Origin: JAJFUV01 sp964561215
GTDB taxonomy: Bacteria > Acidobacteriota > Terriglobia > Bryobacterales > Bryobacteraceae
Reading direction: 5' to 3'
DNA length: 64,000 nucleotides
NCBI GenBank assembly: GCA_964561215.1
Contig: CAZLOS010000008.1
Location: 1-64,000, forward strand
Below are positions 18,567-27,162 of this stretch, piece by piece (positions within the stretch are counted from its first letter, which is position 1; the number at the start of each line of letters is the position of its first letter). The position numbers and the translations under genes are program-made. The notes beneath the pieces were generated by a model. The model was not told where the DNA came from, made no database searches, and saw only the letters and a list, made by a program, of their open reading frames with translations.

Positions 18567-19365
18567 TGAACACGGGGCCGTCCGTGCAGACGTAGACGTG
18601 TCCCGCATTGCAGCGGCCGCACTTGCCCACGCCGCACTTCATGCGGTTCTCAAGACTCGTGTAGATGTCCTCATCGCGCAGTCCGATCCGATCTAGCACC
18701 GGCATCGTGAACTTGATCATGATCGGCGGGCCGATCACCAGGGCCACGGAGTTGGCGGCCGAAATCTGCGACCGCTCCACAACGTGCGGGATGAGTCCCA
18801 CCTCTCCCTTCCAGTCCGGCGTTTCGCCGCCTGGATCCACCGTGCGGATTACTCGTACGCGCGCGTGCCTGTTCCACTCGTCGAGTTCGCTGGCGAAAGT
18901 GAGATCCGCCACCCGGCGCGCGCCATAGACGATCGTCACGTTGCCGTATTTCTCGCGGTTCTCAAGCACGTACCAGACAGCGCAGCGGATAGGCGGCATG
19001 GCGATGCCCCCGCCGATGAAGATGAGGTTCTTGCCTTCCCACGCCTCCACCGGGTAGCCGTTGCCGTATGGGCCCCGGAAACCGATAGTGTCGCCGCGTT
19101 CCAGACGCCATAGCGCTTCGGTGACCCGGCCAGTGCGCCGGAAGCAGAACTCGATGTAGTCCTTCCAATTCGAGCTGGAGCAGATGTTGAACGTGGACTC
19201 GCCGGCGCCGAATACGGAGAAAATACCGAACTGGCCGACTCGGAACGAAAACGCGCGCGCTCGCGCCGGATCACGGAAGCGCACCCGCACGCTCTTGACG
19301 TCCGGAGTCTGCCGCTGCACCTGGATGATCTCCATCAGGTCCGGCTTGTAGAGGTTGTTACACAT
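18529..19365 (-). CDS. flxA: NAD(P)H:acceptor oxidoreductase subunit FlxA-like (FAD/[2Fe-2S])
   Basis: This 278-residue flavoprotein resembles FlxA and the gamma subunit of sulfhydrogenases. It has an FAD-binding barrel (RVGQFGIFSVFG, about 41-52), RGPYGNGYPVE near 97-107, an NAD(P)-binding start IFIGGGIAMPP (about 114-124), and C-terminal [2Fe-2S] ligands CGVGKCGRCNAGHVYVC (about 246-262). In Hdr-Flx complexes this subunit takes electrons from NADH. It is the last gene of the marR-hdrCBA-flxDCBA unit; its ATG overlaps the flxB stop by 8 bp. Confidence 0.85.
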   Translation of the reverse strand: MCNNLYKPDLMEIIQVQRQTPDVKSVRVRFRDPARARAFSFRVGQFGIFSVFGAGESTFNICSSSNWKDYIEFCFRRTGRVTEALWRLERGDTIGFRGPYGNGYPVEAWEGKNLIFIGGGIAMPPIRCAVWYVLENREKYGNVTIVYGARRVADLTFASELDEWNRHARVRVIRTVDPGGETPDWKGEVGLIPHVVERSQISAANSVALVIGPPIMIKFTMPVLDRIGLRDEDIYTSLENRMKCGVGKCGRCNAGHVYVCTDGPVFTMQQLRSIPNDF

Positions 19366-20368
19366 GTTGCTGCCTCATCCGCGCGTCGATCTTCTCAAGC
19401 AGGCGCAGGACACCCAATCCAGCCGGGCAGTTGCGCGCGCAGTTGCCGCAACCGGTGCACAGCAGGGCGCCGAAGCGCTCCGGATAGATCGAGAACTTGT
19501 GGTAGATCCGTTGCCGCTGGCGCTGTGACTGGTTGGCTCGCGGGTTGTGTCCCGAGGCGTGCTGCGTGAACATCTGGAACTGGCAGCTATCCCAGTTCCG
19601 CACGCGTTCGCCGCCCGCCGCGTTGCCTTCGTCCACCATGTCGAAACAGTGGCAGGCCGGACAGGTGTAGGCGCAAACGCCGCAACCCAGGCACCCGACC
19701 GATTCCTCGCCCCACAGCGGGTTATCGAAGCCTTCTGCCAGGAACTGCCGGATAGCCTCGGCATCGAACTTTTGCGGGGGGCCTTCGAGCGCAGGCGCCT
19801 CACGCGTGCCTTGCTCGGTGCGGCCTTCCAACAGCTTCCGGCCCTTGTCCGTCAGCACGCGCACTTCGAACTCCGAATCGCCCAAATCGACGAGCAGCGC
19901 ATCGGCGCCCGCTTCCGACGCTGGCCCGAGCCCCACGGAGGTGCAGAAGCAGGCTTCGTCGTGGGAGTTGCAGGCGAGCGCAATCACCGTAGTGCGCTGG
20001 CGCGCCTCGTCGAAACCGGAGTCCTTGCGGTCGCAATTGAAGATGTGATCGAGCGCGGGCAGCGACGCCGCATCGCACGGCCGCGCGGCGACGATGATCT
20101 GCTCGCGCGTGTCGTCGGCCGAGTCTGCCAGCTCCACCTGCTTTCCGTTGAGCCGGTACCGGAACAGTGATTGGTGGCGCGGGAAGAGGAATTGCTTGAT
20201 CGAATTCGCAGGATGCTCGCGCGATCCGAGTACGGCCTCGCCGCTCGACTTCAGGCGTTGATACAGGAGCCGGCCGCTGACTTCGACCGGAGCCGCTACC
20301 AGTTTGCCCGACGCCAGCCAGCCGTCGATCAGCGTACGGAGTCCGGATTCGTGGATGATCGCACTCAT
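19358..20368 (-). CDS. flxB: FlxB-like two-[4Fe-4S] electron-transfer subunit
   Basis: The 336-residue protein resembles the beta subunit of sulfhydrogenases and FlxB. An N-terminal domain is followed by two [4Fe-4S] motifs, CLGCGVCAYTCPACHC (about 233-248) and CTGCGNCARNCP (about 310-321). It would carry electrons between the NADH-oxidising FlxA and FlxD/HdrA. The start at 20368 is chosen since the ATG overlaps the previous stop as ATGA. A cysteine-rich stretch ACNSHDEACFC in the middle may add a further metal site. Confidence 0.82.
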   Translation of the reverse strand: MSAIIHESGLRTLIDGWLASGKLVAAPVEVSGRLLYQRLKSSGEAVLGSREHPANSIKQFLFPRHQSLFRYRLNGKQVELADSADDTREQIIVAARPCDAASLPALDHIFNCDRKDSGFDEARQRTTVIALACNSHDEACFCTSVGLGPASEAGADALLVDLGDSEFEVRVLTDKGRKLLEGRTEQGTREAPALEGPPQKFDAEAIRQFLAEGFDNPLWGEESVGCLGCGVCAYTCPACHCFDMVDEGNAAGGERVRNWDSCQFQMFTQHASGHNPRANQSQRQRQRIYHKFSIYPERFGALLCTGCGNCARNCPAGLGVLRLLEKIDARMRQQHV

Positions 20369-21198
20369 CGGATGAAGGTCTCCTTGTCGGTTGCCTTCCA
20401 CGAACCGAACACCGGCTCGGCGTCAGGGTCCATTCCCGGCTGGTAGCCGAAGCTCTCCCCGGTCTGTTCGGCAAGCGTGCGGTTCAGCAAGGCGAGTGGA
20501 ATCCCCGCCGGGCACGCCCGTGTGCATTCGCCGCATTCCACGCAGCGCGCCGCCAGGTGGAACGCCCGCGCGATGTGCCAGGCGAAATTTCCGGTGAGCG
20601 ACGCCGAAGTCAGGATCTCCTGCGGGCGGTTCTTATCCGCGATGCAGCGTTCACAATAGCACAGCGGGCAAACCTGGCGGCAGGCGTAGCACTTCACGCA
20701 GCGCGCGAACTCGTGCTTCCAGAACTCCCAACGTTCGGCCGGGCTCCTGGCCATCAGATCCTCGAGCGTGACGGGCCTCGCGCCTGCCTTCGGCTCGGCG
20801 TCGCTGGGCGTTCCAATTACTTCGTCGGCAAATCGTGGCGTGCGCACCTTGCAGCCCGCGCATTTGGGCGCGCCCACGCCGTCGCAGGCCATGCCGATGA
20901 CATAAAGCGAAGCCCGGTCCACCTGGGATTCCTTGGTGAGCACCACCAGCGCCTTCTCATCGCAACCTTTTACGACGATAGCCGCATTGCCTAGCGCCTT
21001 CACTCCCTTGCGCTTGAGATACGCGGTGAGGTTCGGCAGGCAGTCAGTGCCCCAGGTGAGCTGATCCACATCCTCGCTCTTCCTGATGAATACCGGGCGA
21101 GCGGGCTTGCCGGGGAGGGAGTCGCCGTAGCCGATGATCACCTGCACGGAGCCCTCGTCCAGCAGGCGGCGGCAGGTCTCTCGCAATTGTTCGATCAT
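20365..21198 (-). CDS. flxC: FlxC-like Fe-S subunit
   Basis: This 277-residue protein has an N-terminal domain with a CDGVGAPKCAGC segment and two Fe-S motifs: ARCVKCYACRQVCPLCYCERC (starting near residue 165) and RCVECGECTRACPAG (near 230). It resembles the FlxC proteins of FlxABCD complexes and other 4Fe-4S dicluster subunits. It should pass electrons within the membrane-free Hdr-Flx complex. Its ATG overlaps the flxD stop in ATGA, so translation is probably coupled. Confidence 0.8.
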   Translation of the reverse strand: MIEQLRETCRRLLDEGSVQVIIGYGDSLPGKPARPVFIRKSEDVDQLTWGTDCLPNLTAYLKRKGVKALGNAAIVVKGCDEKALVVLTKESQVDRASLYVIGMACDGVGAPKCAGCKVRTPRFADEVIGTPSDAEPKAGARPVTLEDLMARSPAERWEFWKHEFARCVKCYACRQVCPLCYCERCIADKNRPQEILTSASLTGNFAWHIARAFHLAARCVECGECTRACPAGIPLALLNRTLAEQTGESFGYQPGMDPDAEPVFGSWKATDKETFIR

Positions 21199-21629
21199 CC
21201 GGCCACCTCGCGCAGTTCGCGGTACGCCTTGTACGGCCCCAACGCCCGCGTCTTCTCGGTGATGTCGGTGATCACCTTCTGCCACTTTTTTCCTTCGGCG
21301 GCCGAGATCCAGGTAAAGTTGATGCGATCCATCTCGATGCCGAGCGTGTCCAGCAAGCGGCGGAACAGGATCCAGCGCCGCCGGGCGTGGTAGTTGCCCG
21401 CCGTGTAATGGCAGTCGGCCGGATGGCAGCCTGAGATCAGCACCGAGTCGGCGCCCATCTCGAAGGCTTTCACAATGAGATTGAAATCGATCCGTCCCGT
21501 GCACGGCAGCCGGATGACGCGCACGTTCGACGGATACTCCAGCCGGTTGGTCCCCGCCAGGTCCGCGCCCAGGTAAGTACACCAGTTGCAGACGTAGGCG
21601 ACGATCTTCGGCTCGAAAGGTTCGCTCAT
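21195..21629 (-). CDS. flxD: MvhD/FlxD-like [2Fe-2S] subunit
   Basis: The 144-residue protein is a clear MvhD homologue: CNWCTYLGADLAG (about 14-26), RLPCTGRID (about 39-47), and ISGCHPADCHYTAGNYHARRR (starting near 68), whose cysteines bind a [2Fe-2S] cluster. In methanogens MvhD joins the Mvh hydrogenase to HdrA; in bacteria FlxD joins the NADH-oxidising Flx subunits to HdrA. No [NiFe] hydrogenase gene lies next to it, so the FlxD role is preferred. ATG 21629 overlaps the hdrA stop. Confidence 0.88.
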   Translation of the reverse strand: MSEPFEPKIVAYVCNWCTYLGADLAGTNRLEYPSNVRVIRLPCTGRIDFNLIVKAFEMGADSVLISGCHPADCHYTAGNYHARRRWILFRRLLDTLGIEMDRINFTWISAAEGKKWQKVITDITEKTRALGPYKAYRELREVAG

Positions 21630-23629
21630 ACGAGCGCCTCCACTTCGGCGTAAACCTGCTGCTCGCTGAAGCCGGACAAGTCCACACTCTTCGACGGGCA
21701 GACAGCCACGCATGTGCCGCAGCCCATGCACAGGCCCGGATTGACGCGGGCGGTGCGTTTCACGAGCGCGCCTTTTTTCGAGCGCACCTCGGCTCTATCG
21801 ATAGCGTGGTAGGGGCACGTGCGCACGCACGTAAAGCAGGCCGCGCAAACTTTCTCGTCCACGCACGCGATTTCGGGCGACCGGGTCATCTCCTTGTGCC
21901 CGAACATGACGAGCACTTTGCTCGCCGCGGCCGAGGCTTGCGCCACCGATTCCGGAATGTCCTTGGGGCCCTGGCATGCGCCGCAGATGAATACTCCGGC
22001 CGCCGCCGTTTCCACCGGCCTCAACTTGGGATGCGATTCGAGCAGGAAGCCGTACTCGTCGTAGCCCACGTTCATTTTGCGCGCCAGATCCTTGGCGCCC
22101 TGCGCAGGCAGAATCGCCGCCGCGAGCACTACCAGGTCCGCTTCGATCGAAACGGGCACGCCGGCCAAGGTGTCCGCGCCGCGGACGATCAGCTTGCCGT
22201 TCTCTTCGGTGATCTTGGAAACCCGGCCGCGGTAGTAGCGCGCCCCATCCTGCTCGATGGCGCGGCGCACGAACTCCTCGTAGTTCTTGCCGCCCGCCCG
22301 GATGTCCATATAGAAGACATGCGCCTGGCCGTCGGGAACCTTGTGCTTGTACAACATGGCGTGCTTCGCCGTGTACATGCAGCAGATCTTAGAGCAGTAG
22401 GGCAACCCTTTGGCGTCGTCCCGCGAACCCACGCAACTCAGGAAAACCACATTCTTCGGTTCGCGCCCGTCCGAGGGCCGCAGGAGACGCCCGCTGGTGG
22501 GGCCCGATGCCGAAATCAGCCGCTCGAACTGCAGCGAATCGATCACGTCCTTGTACTCGCCGTAACCGTATTCGCCATAGCCCGACATGCGGCCGTTATC
22601 CTGCTGCCTGCCGATGCTGTAAAGCTTGTAGCCGGTGGCGATCACAATGGCGCCCACCTGCTCGGTGACCAGCTTGTCTTCGTCGTTGTAGTTGATCGCG
22701 CCGGCCTGGCACTTCTTCTCGCACAGCCCGCAGCCTTTACCCTTTTTCAGGCGCGTGCAGTTGTTGCGGTCGATCACCGGCCGCGCCGGGACCGCCTGGG
22801 GGAAGGGAATGTAGATGGCGCTGCGGTTTCCCAGCCCGTAATCGAACTCGCTGGGATTCTTTTTTATCGGACAGTTGTTCCAGCAGTCGCCGCAACCGGT
22901 GCACTTGCTGATGTCGACGTAGCGCGCCTTCCGGCGCACGGTGACTGAGAAATTCCCGACGAAGCCATTGACTTCCTCCACCTCGGAATAGGTATAAAGG
23001 CGGATTCGCGGGTGCTGGCCGACTTCGACCATGCGCGGCGTCAGAATGCACTGCGAACAATCCAGCGTGGGGAAGGTCTCCGACAGACCGGCCATCTTGC
23101 CGCCGATCGAAGGTTCGCGCTCGACCAGAACAACCTCGTAACCGGCTTCGGCGACGTCGAGCGCGGCCTGGATGCCCGCCACGCCGCCGCCCACCACCAG
23201 CACGCGCTTGGTGACGGGCACGCGGATCGGTTCGAGTGGCTCGTCCCAATTTACCTTGGCCGCCGCGATGCGGATCAGGTCGATGGCCTTTGCCGTGGCC
23301 TCGGCGCGGTTGTGGTGCACCCACGAGCACTGCTCGCGGATGTTGGCCATTTCCACTTTGTACGGATTGACGCCGGCTGCCTCCGCCGTTTTGCGGAAGG
23401 TCCTCAGATGCATGTGCGGGGAGCAGGAGGCCACGATCACTGCGTCCAGCTTTTCGCTTGCGATCTTTTCGCGCAGCAGCGCCTGGCCCGGGTCCGAGCA
23501 CATGTACTTGGTGTGAACCGAGCAATGCACGCCGGGCAGTTTCGCCACTTCGGCCGACACGCGCTCCACGTCCACATTCCGCGCGATATTCTCACCGCAC
23601 CAACATGTAAAGACGCCGATTCGCGACAT
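21626..23629 (-). CDS. hdrA: CoB-CoM heterodisulfide reductase-like subunit A (flavin-bifurcating core)
   Basis: HdrA holds the FAD where electron bifurcation takes place. The 667-residue protein has the N-terminal CWCGENI motif, the FAD-binding VVGGGVAGIQAALDVAEAG (starting near 146), then YLSKCTGCGDCWNNCP-type and CGLCEKKCQAGAI cluster motifs, and a C-terminal ferredoxin domain (CAACFTCVRTCPYHAI, CMGCGTCVAVCPSKS) at about 590-650. The bacterium lacks visible methanogen coenzymes here, so the natural disulfide is unknown. A tandem GYGEY repeat lies near residue 345. Confidence 0.9.
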   Translation of the reverse strand: MSRIGVFTCWCGENIARNVDVERVSAEVAKLPGVHCSVHTKYMCSDPGQALLREKIASEKLDAVIVASCSPHMHLRTFRKTAEAAGVNPYKVEMANIREQCSWVHHNRAEATAKAIDLIRIAAAKVNWDEPLEPIRVPVTKRVLVVGGGVAGIQAALDVAEAGYEVVLVEREPSIGGKMAGLSETFPTLDCSQCILTPRMVEVGQHPRIRLYTYSEVEEVNGFVGNFSVTVRRKARYVDISKCTGCGDCWNNCPIKKNPSEFDYGLGNRSAIYIPFPQAVPARPVIDRNNCTRLKKGKGCGLCEKKCQAGAINYNDEDKLVTEQVGAIVIATGYKLYSIGRQQDNGRMSGYGEYGYGEYKDVIDSLQFERLISASGPTSGRLLRPSDGREPKNVVFLSCVGSRDDAKGLPYCSKICCMYTAKHAMLYKHKVPDGQAHVFYMDIRAGGKNYEEFVRRAIEQDGARYYRGRVSKITEENGKLIVRGADTLAGVPVSIEADLVVLAAAILPAQGAKDLARKMNVGYDEYGFLLESHPKLRPVETAAAGVFICGACQGPKDIPESVAQASAAASKVLVMFGHKEMTRSPEIACVDEKVCAACFTCVRTCPYHAIDRAEVRSKKGALVKRTARVNPGLCMGCGTCVAVCPSKSVDLSGFSEQQVYAEVEALV

Positions 23630-23635
23630 GATCCG

Positions 23636-24478
23636 TCAGCCTCTGTAAACGAAATGCCGGTCCACGCCTAACTCGTGGTCCGACAACCCCAACGCCCTGC
23701 CGACCAGATCCGACAGGTAATAGATCATCATGTCGTGCTTCACCGAGTAGCGGCGTATGATGTCCTCCTGCTTCATGTCCAGGTTCACGTGACACATGGG
23801 GCAGGCCACCACCACGCAGTTGGCTCCGTGAGCGACCGCGTTCTGCAGAATCTTGTGGGACAACTCGAGCACCGTGTCCTCGTTGGCCATGGTGAGACCC
23901 GCGCCGCAGCACTCGGTTTTGTAGTTCCAGTCCACCGTGGAAGCGCCTAATGCTTCGACGAGCGTTTCCATCGAGCTGGGGTGCTCGCAGTCGTCGAACC
24001 GCAGCGCCTCGGGCGGCCGCGTCAGCAGGCAGCCGTAGTAGCAGGCGGCTTTGATCCCCTCCAGCGGCTTCTTGACCAGGCTCTTGAGCTTTTCCGCACC
24101 AATCCGCTGGAACACCTGGATCAGGTTGAGAACGTCGGTGGTGCCCTCGATGGGGAGTTCGATCACCTGGCTCAGTTTCTGGCGCGCATCGGCGTCGCTG
24201 CGCACGATTTGCTCGGTCTTAATCAGCTCCATCGAGCACATCGGGCAGGGCGCCAACAGTTCCTTGTAACCGTCACGCTCGGCCAGGGCGAGGTTGCGGG
24301 CAGGCAGCGCCTGCGAGAGTTGGTGGTTGATGCAGTGGGCCGCGGTGGCTCCGCAGCAGATCCAATCGTTCAGCTCGCGAAGCCGCACGTCGAGCAGATC
24401 GAGACACGCGCGCACGGACTGTTCGTAGTCACTCGAAGATCCGTGCAATGCGCAGCCGGGATAGTATCCGAACTCCAT
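23636..24478 (-). CDS. hdrB: Heterodisulfide reductase-like subunit B
   Basis: The 280-residue protein has two cysteine-rich CCG domains. The first has YPGCAL (residues 6-11), CCGA (about 42-45) and CPMC (about 78-81). The second has CYYGCLL (about 149-155), ECCGAG (about 193-198) and CPMCH (about 231-235). In methanogen HdrB two noncubane [4Fe-4S] clusters formed by such motifs cleave a disulfide. The acceptor in this organism is unknown. The ATG shares one base with the hdrC stop (TAATG). Confidence 0.9.
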   Translation of the reverse strand: MEFGYYPGCALHGSSSDYEQSVRACLDLLDVRLRELNDWICCGATAAHCINHQLSQALPARNLALAERDGYKELLAPCPMCSMELIKTEQIVRSDADARQKLSQVIELPIEGTTDVLNLIQVFQRIGAEKLKSLVKKPLEGIKAACYYGCLLTRPPEALRFDDCEHPSSMETLVEALGASTVDWNYKTECCGAGLTMANEDTVLELSHKILQNAVAHGANCVVVACPMCHVNLDMKQEDIIRRYSVKHDMMIYYLSDLVGRALGLSDHELGVDRHFVYRG

Positions 24479-25044
24479 TAGTCACCCATGCACCGTCCGA
24501 AGATTCTCGACACCACTTCGCGGTCATTCACTTTGGCGCCGTTGAGCTTCAGTTTGCCGCGCGCCCGCATGCGGGGCGCCAACATTGCATCCTTGAACAG
24601 GAACGGTATGGCCAGATCTTCGAGGAACGCGGAGGTCTTAAAAGCACCCACCAGCTCGAGTTCGTTGAGACGGCCGTTGCGGCGTATGTTGGCGAGGAAA
24701 GCCTTCTGGAACAAGACGGTGCGGTGCTGTGATTCCGAATTCTCCGCTCGCTCAACGGAACGCTGCCGCAGCATATCCATGACTCCGGCGCAGTCGACCA
24801 ATTTGGGGCACCGGGTCGTGCAGGTTTGGCAGGAGACGCACTCCCAAATGGCGTTGGAGGCGGCAGCCCGCTCCATCTGTCCGAGTTGCACCAACCGTAC
24901 GATCTGGTTCGGCATCAGGTCCATGCGGTCCGCCACCGGGCATCCGGCGGTGCACTTGCCGCACTGGTAGCAATCCTCGACGTTCAAGTTGTGACTGCCG
25001 GCCTGTGGGAGGGCGGCAGTCATTTCCAAGGTTGCCGTGCTCAT
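24478..25044 (-). CDS. hdrC: Heterodisulfide reductase-like subunit C
   Basis: This 188-residue electron-transfer subunit has two [4Fe-4S] motifs, CYQCGKCTAGCPVA (about 25-38) and CVSCQTCTTRCPK (about 69-81). It should deliver electrons from HdrA to the disulfide site of HdrB. ATG 25044 is chosen because an excellent AAGGAGGT lies 7 nt upstream and it overlaps the marR stop in ATGA; the longer frame lacks any conserved residues. Its position right after the regulator gene means the regulator and enzyme are made together. Confidence 0.9.
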   Translation of the reverse strand: MSTATLEMTAALPQAGSHNLNVEDCYQCGKCTAGCPVADRMDLMPNQIVRLVQLGQMERAAASNAIWECVSCQTCTTRCPKLVDCAGVMDMLRQRSVERAENSESQHRTVLFQKAFLANIRRNGRLNELELVGAFKTSAFLEDLAIPFLFKDAMLAPRMRARGKLKLNGAKVNDREVVSRIFGRCMGD

Positions 25045-25640
25045 GCTGACACCTCCTTCACGCGGGTAAGGTCGCGGTTGCGCAGCCGCCTTTTCAGCGA
25101 CCGGCACTCCTCGGGGATCGCCTTGCGGACCGAGCAGGTGTCACCGTGCATGTAGCACTGTAAACAAATCTCCTCGGATCGGTTGCTGTTGCGGATGAGC
25201 GCCGCGGACAGCTTTTCGAGCACGCGCACGGTCTTGGCCAGGTCGTCCGGCGAAAAACTCTCGAACGTGCGCGCCAGCATGTCCGTTTTGCGGCTTTCGT
25301 ACCGGTGCAGAACATCGCGGCCGAATGGTGTGAGAATCAACTGGGTCAGGCGGCGGTCCGATTTGCCTTCGGCGCGCTCGATCAGGCTGCGGCGAACCAA
25401 CCGGTCCACCAGCTTGCACGCCGCCGCGCTGCTTACGTCCAGCAGCCCCGCCAGTTCGCCCAAAGTCTGCGAACCGTACTGGTCGATCAGCTTGAGCGCG
25501 GTTAACTGTACTCGCGTGAGCCGGCTCTCGCCGGCTTCGGGGAGGATCTCATCCTCCACCACGCTGTTCACCGCTTTGGAGAAGACCCGTGTGCTTCCCA
25601 CAACGGCTTCAATCAGTTGGACGGTTGACGGTTGGGTCAT
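25041..25640 (-). CDS. MarR-family regulator with C-terminal four-cysteine motif
   Basis: The 199-residue protein has a MarR winged helix (about 35-125: QTLGELAGLLDVSSAAACKLVDRLVRR, with SDRRLTQLILT as the wing). It continues past the usual end with Cys159-x2-Cys162-x6-Cys169-x9-Cys179. Ordinary MarR proteins end near residue 140-150. The cysteines could hold an Fe-S cluster or zinc, making a redox- or metal-sensing form. Start 25640 is preferred because the MarR domain begins soon after. It heads the hdrCBA-flxDCBA genes, which it may regulate. Confidence 0.8.
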   Translation of the reverse strand: MTQPSTVQLIEAVVGSTRVFSKAVNSVVEDEILPEAGESRLTRVQLTALKLIDQYGSQTLGELAGLLDVSSAAACKLVDRLVRRSLIERAEGKSDRRLTQLILTPFGRDVLHRYESRKTDMLARTFESFSPDDLAKTVRVLEKLSAALIRNSNRSEEICLQCYMHGDTCSVRKAIPEECRSLKRRLRNRDLTRVKEVSA

Positions 25641-25980
25641 GACCTTCGCCGGCTGGCCAGTTCCGCCTCGCCGGCTGTCCTTTCCTTTGTTCGCCCGGCC
25701 TCCGGCTCCGGGTACCGCGCTTCCGGAGGTCTTCTTCTGAAACCTAATATCGAGAAGGTTTTCACGATCTAGGAGTAGCCACACCTCGCCCTGTTGTGGC
25801 AACCAAGGGGGTATGTGGACTGCTAGGCCATGTTTCTCGCTACTCTTAGAATCTCACACTTTCCGTAGCGTGTCTAGATAAGGAAGGAATTCTCTATCAG
25901 CGGGACGTCCAGCCGTTTTATCCACTTTGCTGCTCATCGTTGCTCAGTGAGTTAAGCATCTCTAACCACGCTCTGGGCCT
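25641..25980. other. Intergenic region between phosphatase and marR-hdr-flx operon
   Basis: This 340-bp stretch holds no convincing gene. It contains the operator-like element at 25750-25767 and a short inverted repeat GTTG-TGG-CAAC near 25790-25805. No strong terminator with a T-run is seen after the phosphatase gene, so read-through from the hyd operon is possible; no clear -35/-10 pair was found for marR. Confidence 0.5.
25750..25767 (-). promoter_or_regulatory. Rex-operator-like near-palindrome upstream of marR-hdr-flx
   Basis: On the minus strand the site reads TCGTGAAAACCTTCTCGA, of the form TCGxGAA-N4-TTCxCGA. Known Rex operators read TTGTGAA-N4-TTCACAA; 11 of the 14 fixed positions agree. 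A 22-bp stretch around it is 20/22 identical to one upstream of rex (38084-38101). It lies about 110 bp before the marR ATG. Confidence 0.6.
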
Positions 25981-27162
25981 TTACGTGTACTGGATCGCGG
26001 TTTCTTTCATGTATTTCGACTCCAGCAGTCCCGCGATGCGTTTGATGATGTTCCGGCGCAGGTCCATCTCGACGGGTGCGCCAGGGTCCTGGTGAGCCTG
26101 GTTGACCCTCGTACCTACAACAAAAGTAATGACATCGCTGTTGATCAGGTACCTCAACAGCTCCGTCGCCGCATTCCGCCTCAGGCCCTCCGGCGGTGTG
26201 CCGGCTTCCAGCAGGCTGGCAACCCGGCCCAGGGTGATGGTTCCTTCCGTCACAAGGTTGATACCTTCCATGGCGGCGGCGGGGGGAACTTCCGGGTCGA
26301 GTTGATCGAGACGGACGGCAAGCGGGCGGCAGAGCACGCGGGAGACGATATTGGCGGTCGTGCCGCCGCAAATGGCGATGGTGCCCTTGAAGCTGGAAAT
26401 CATGCGCCCCAGTTCATGGTCGCGGGCAGGGAAGAATGGCGGTCCGGTCACCACCAGCATCGAGCGCGGTTCGCGGATATGCAACACGCCGCAGGTGATG
26501 TCGTCTTTGGCCTGGCCGCAGTCGAACGCAAGCGCTTTGGCGCCGATCTCGCGCGCCAATTGCCGCGAGGTCATGGTCGGATTCCGGGCCAGCAGGCGCT
26601 CAGCGAACTCGCCGGCGTGCTCGGCGGTCCAGCCCAAGGGTGTGCGTGGCGCGCCCATGCCGGCCTGAGTCACGCCGTCGGAGAAGAACACGATGCGGTC
26701 GCCGGGAAGCGTTTCGATTTCCGAATACTGTAGAGTCCGCTGTTGCCATTTGCGCAACGTGATGGTTCGCTTCTGGGACGGAACCGCCCGCCCGTTGCGG
26801 AGCAGCAGAAACGGCGGGTTGTCGTACTCGATGATGCGAGTCTGCCCGGAACTCTCCACGTCCGCGATCGTGAAAGTGGAGTAGCTGATTTTGCGCACGC
26901 TGCAGATGGGCAGCGTATCCATGATGGTCTCGGCCGTGCGGATGATGTCCGTGTAACCGGAGACGTACTTCATGGCCATGGTGGCGGTGAGCGTGGCCAA
27001 CACGTTGGCCTTGATCCCACTGCCCAATCCGTCGCTCAGGACTGCCAGTGTGCGGTCCTCCTCCTTCATCTTCTGGCATAGGAATACGTCGCCCGGCGTG
27101 AGTTGCCCGCGCTTGGGGGTTTGCCAGCTATCGACGTCGACGAAGGATCGGCGCACGGTCAT
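25981..27162 (-). CDS. SpoIIE/PP2C-type serine/threonine phosphatase linked to sensory hydrogenase
   Basis: The 393-residue protein has a PP2C phosphatase domain (about 1-230) with metal-binding motifs AVLSDGLGSGIKA (Asp44), VFFSDGVTQ (Asp162) and AKDDITC (Asp220/221). A further domain of about 155 residues follows, with TGPPFFPARD and AICGGTTANIVSR, whose function I do not know. Its ATG overlaps the stop of the PAS-containing hydrogenase gene, implying that H2 or redox sensing is passed on through protein dephosphorylation. No kinase or anti-sigma target is seen in the window. Confidence 0.82.
   Translation of the reverse strand: MTVRRSFVDVDSWQTPKRGQLTPGDVFLCQKMKEEDRTLAVLSDGLGSGIKANVLATLTATMAMKYVSGYTDIIRTAETIMDTLPICSVRKISYSTFTIADVESSGQTRIIEYDNPPFLLLRNGRAVPSQKRTITLRKWQQRTLQYSEIETLPGDRIVFFSDGVTQAGMGAPRTPLGWTAEHAGEFAERLLARNPTMTSRQLAREIGAKALAFDCGQAKDDITCGVLHIREPRSMLVVTGPPFFPARDHELGRMISSFKGTIAICGGTTANIVSRVLCRPLAVRLDQLDPEVPPAAAMEGINLVTEGTITLGRVASLLEAGTPPEGLRRNAATELLRYLINSDVITFVVGTRVNQAHQDPGAPVEMDLRRNIIKRIAGLLESKYMKETAIQYT

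Noticed and set aside
20365..21629. MvhD-like gene taken as part of an F420 or [NiFe] hydrogenase
   Set aside because: No [NiFe] large or small subunit lies nearby; the neighbours match the FlxABCD arrangement.
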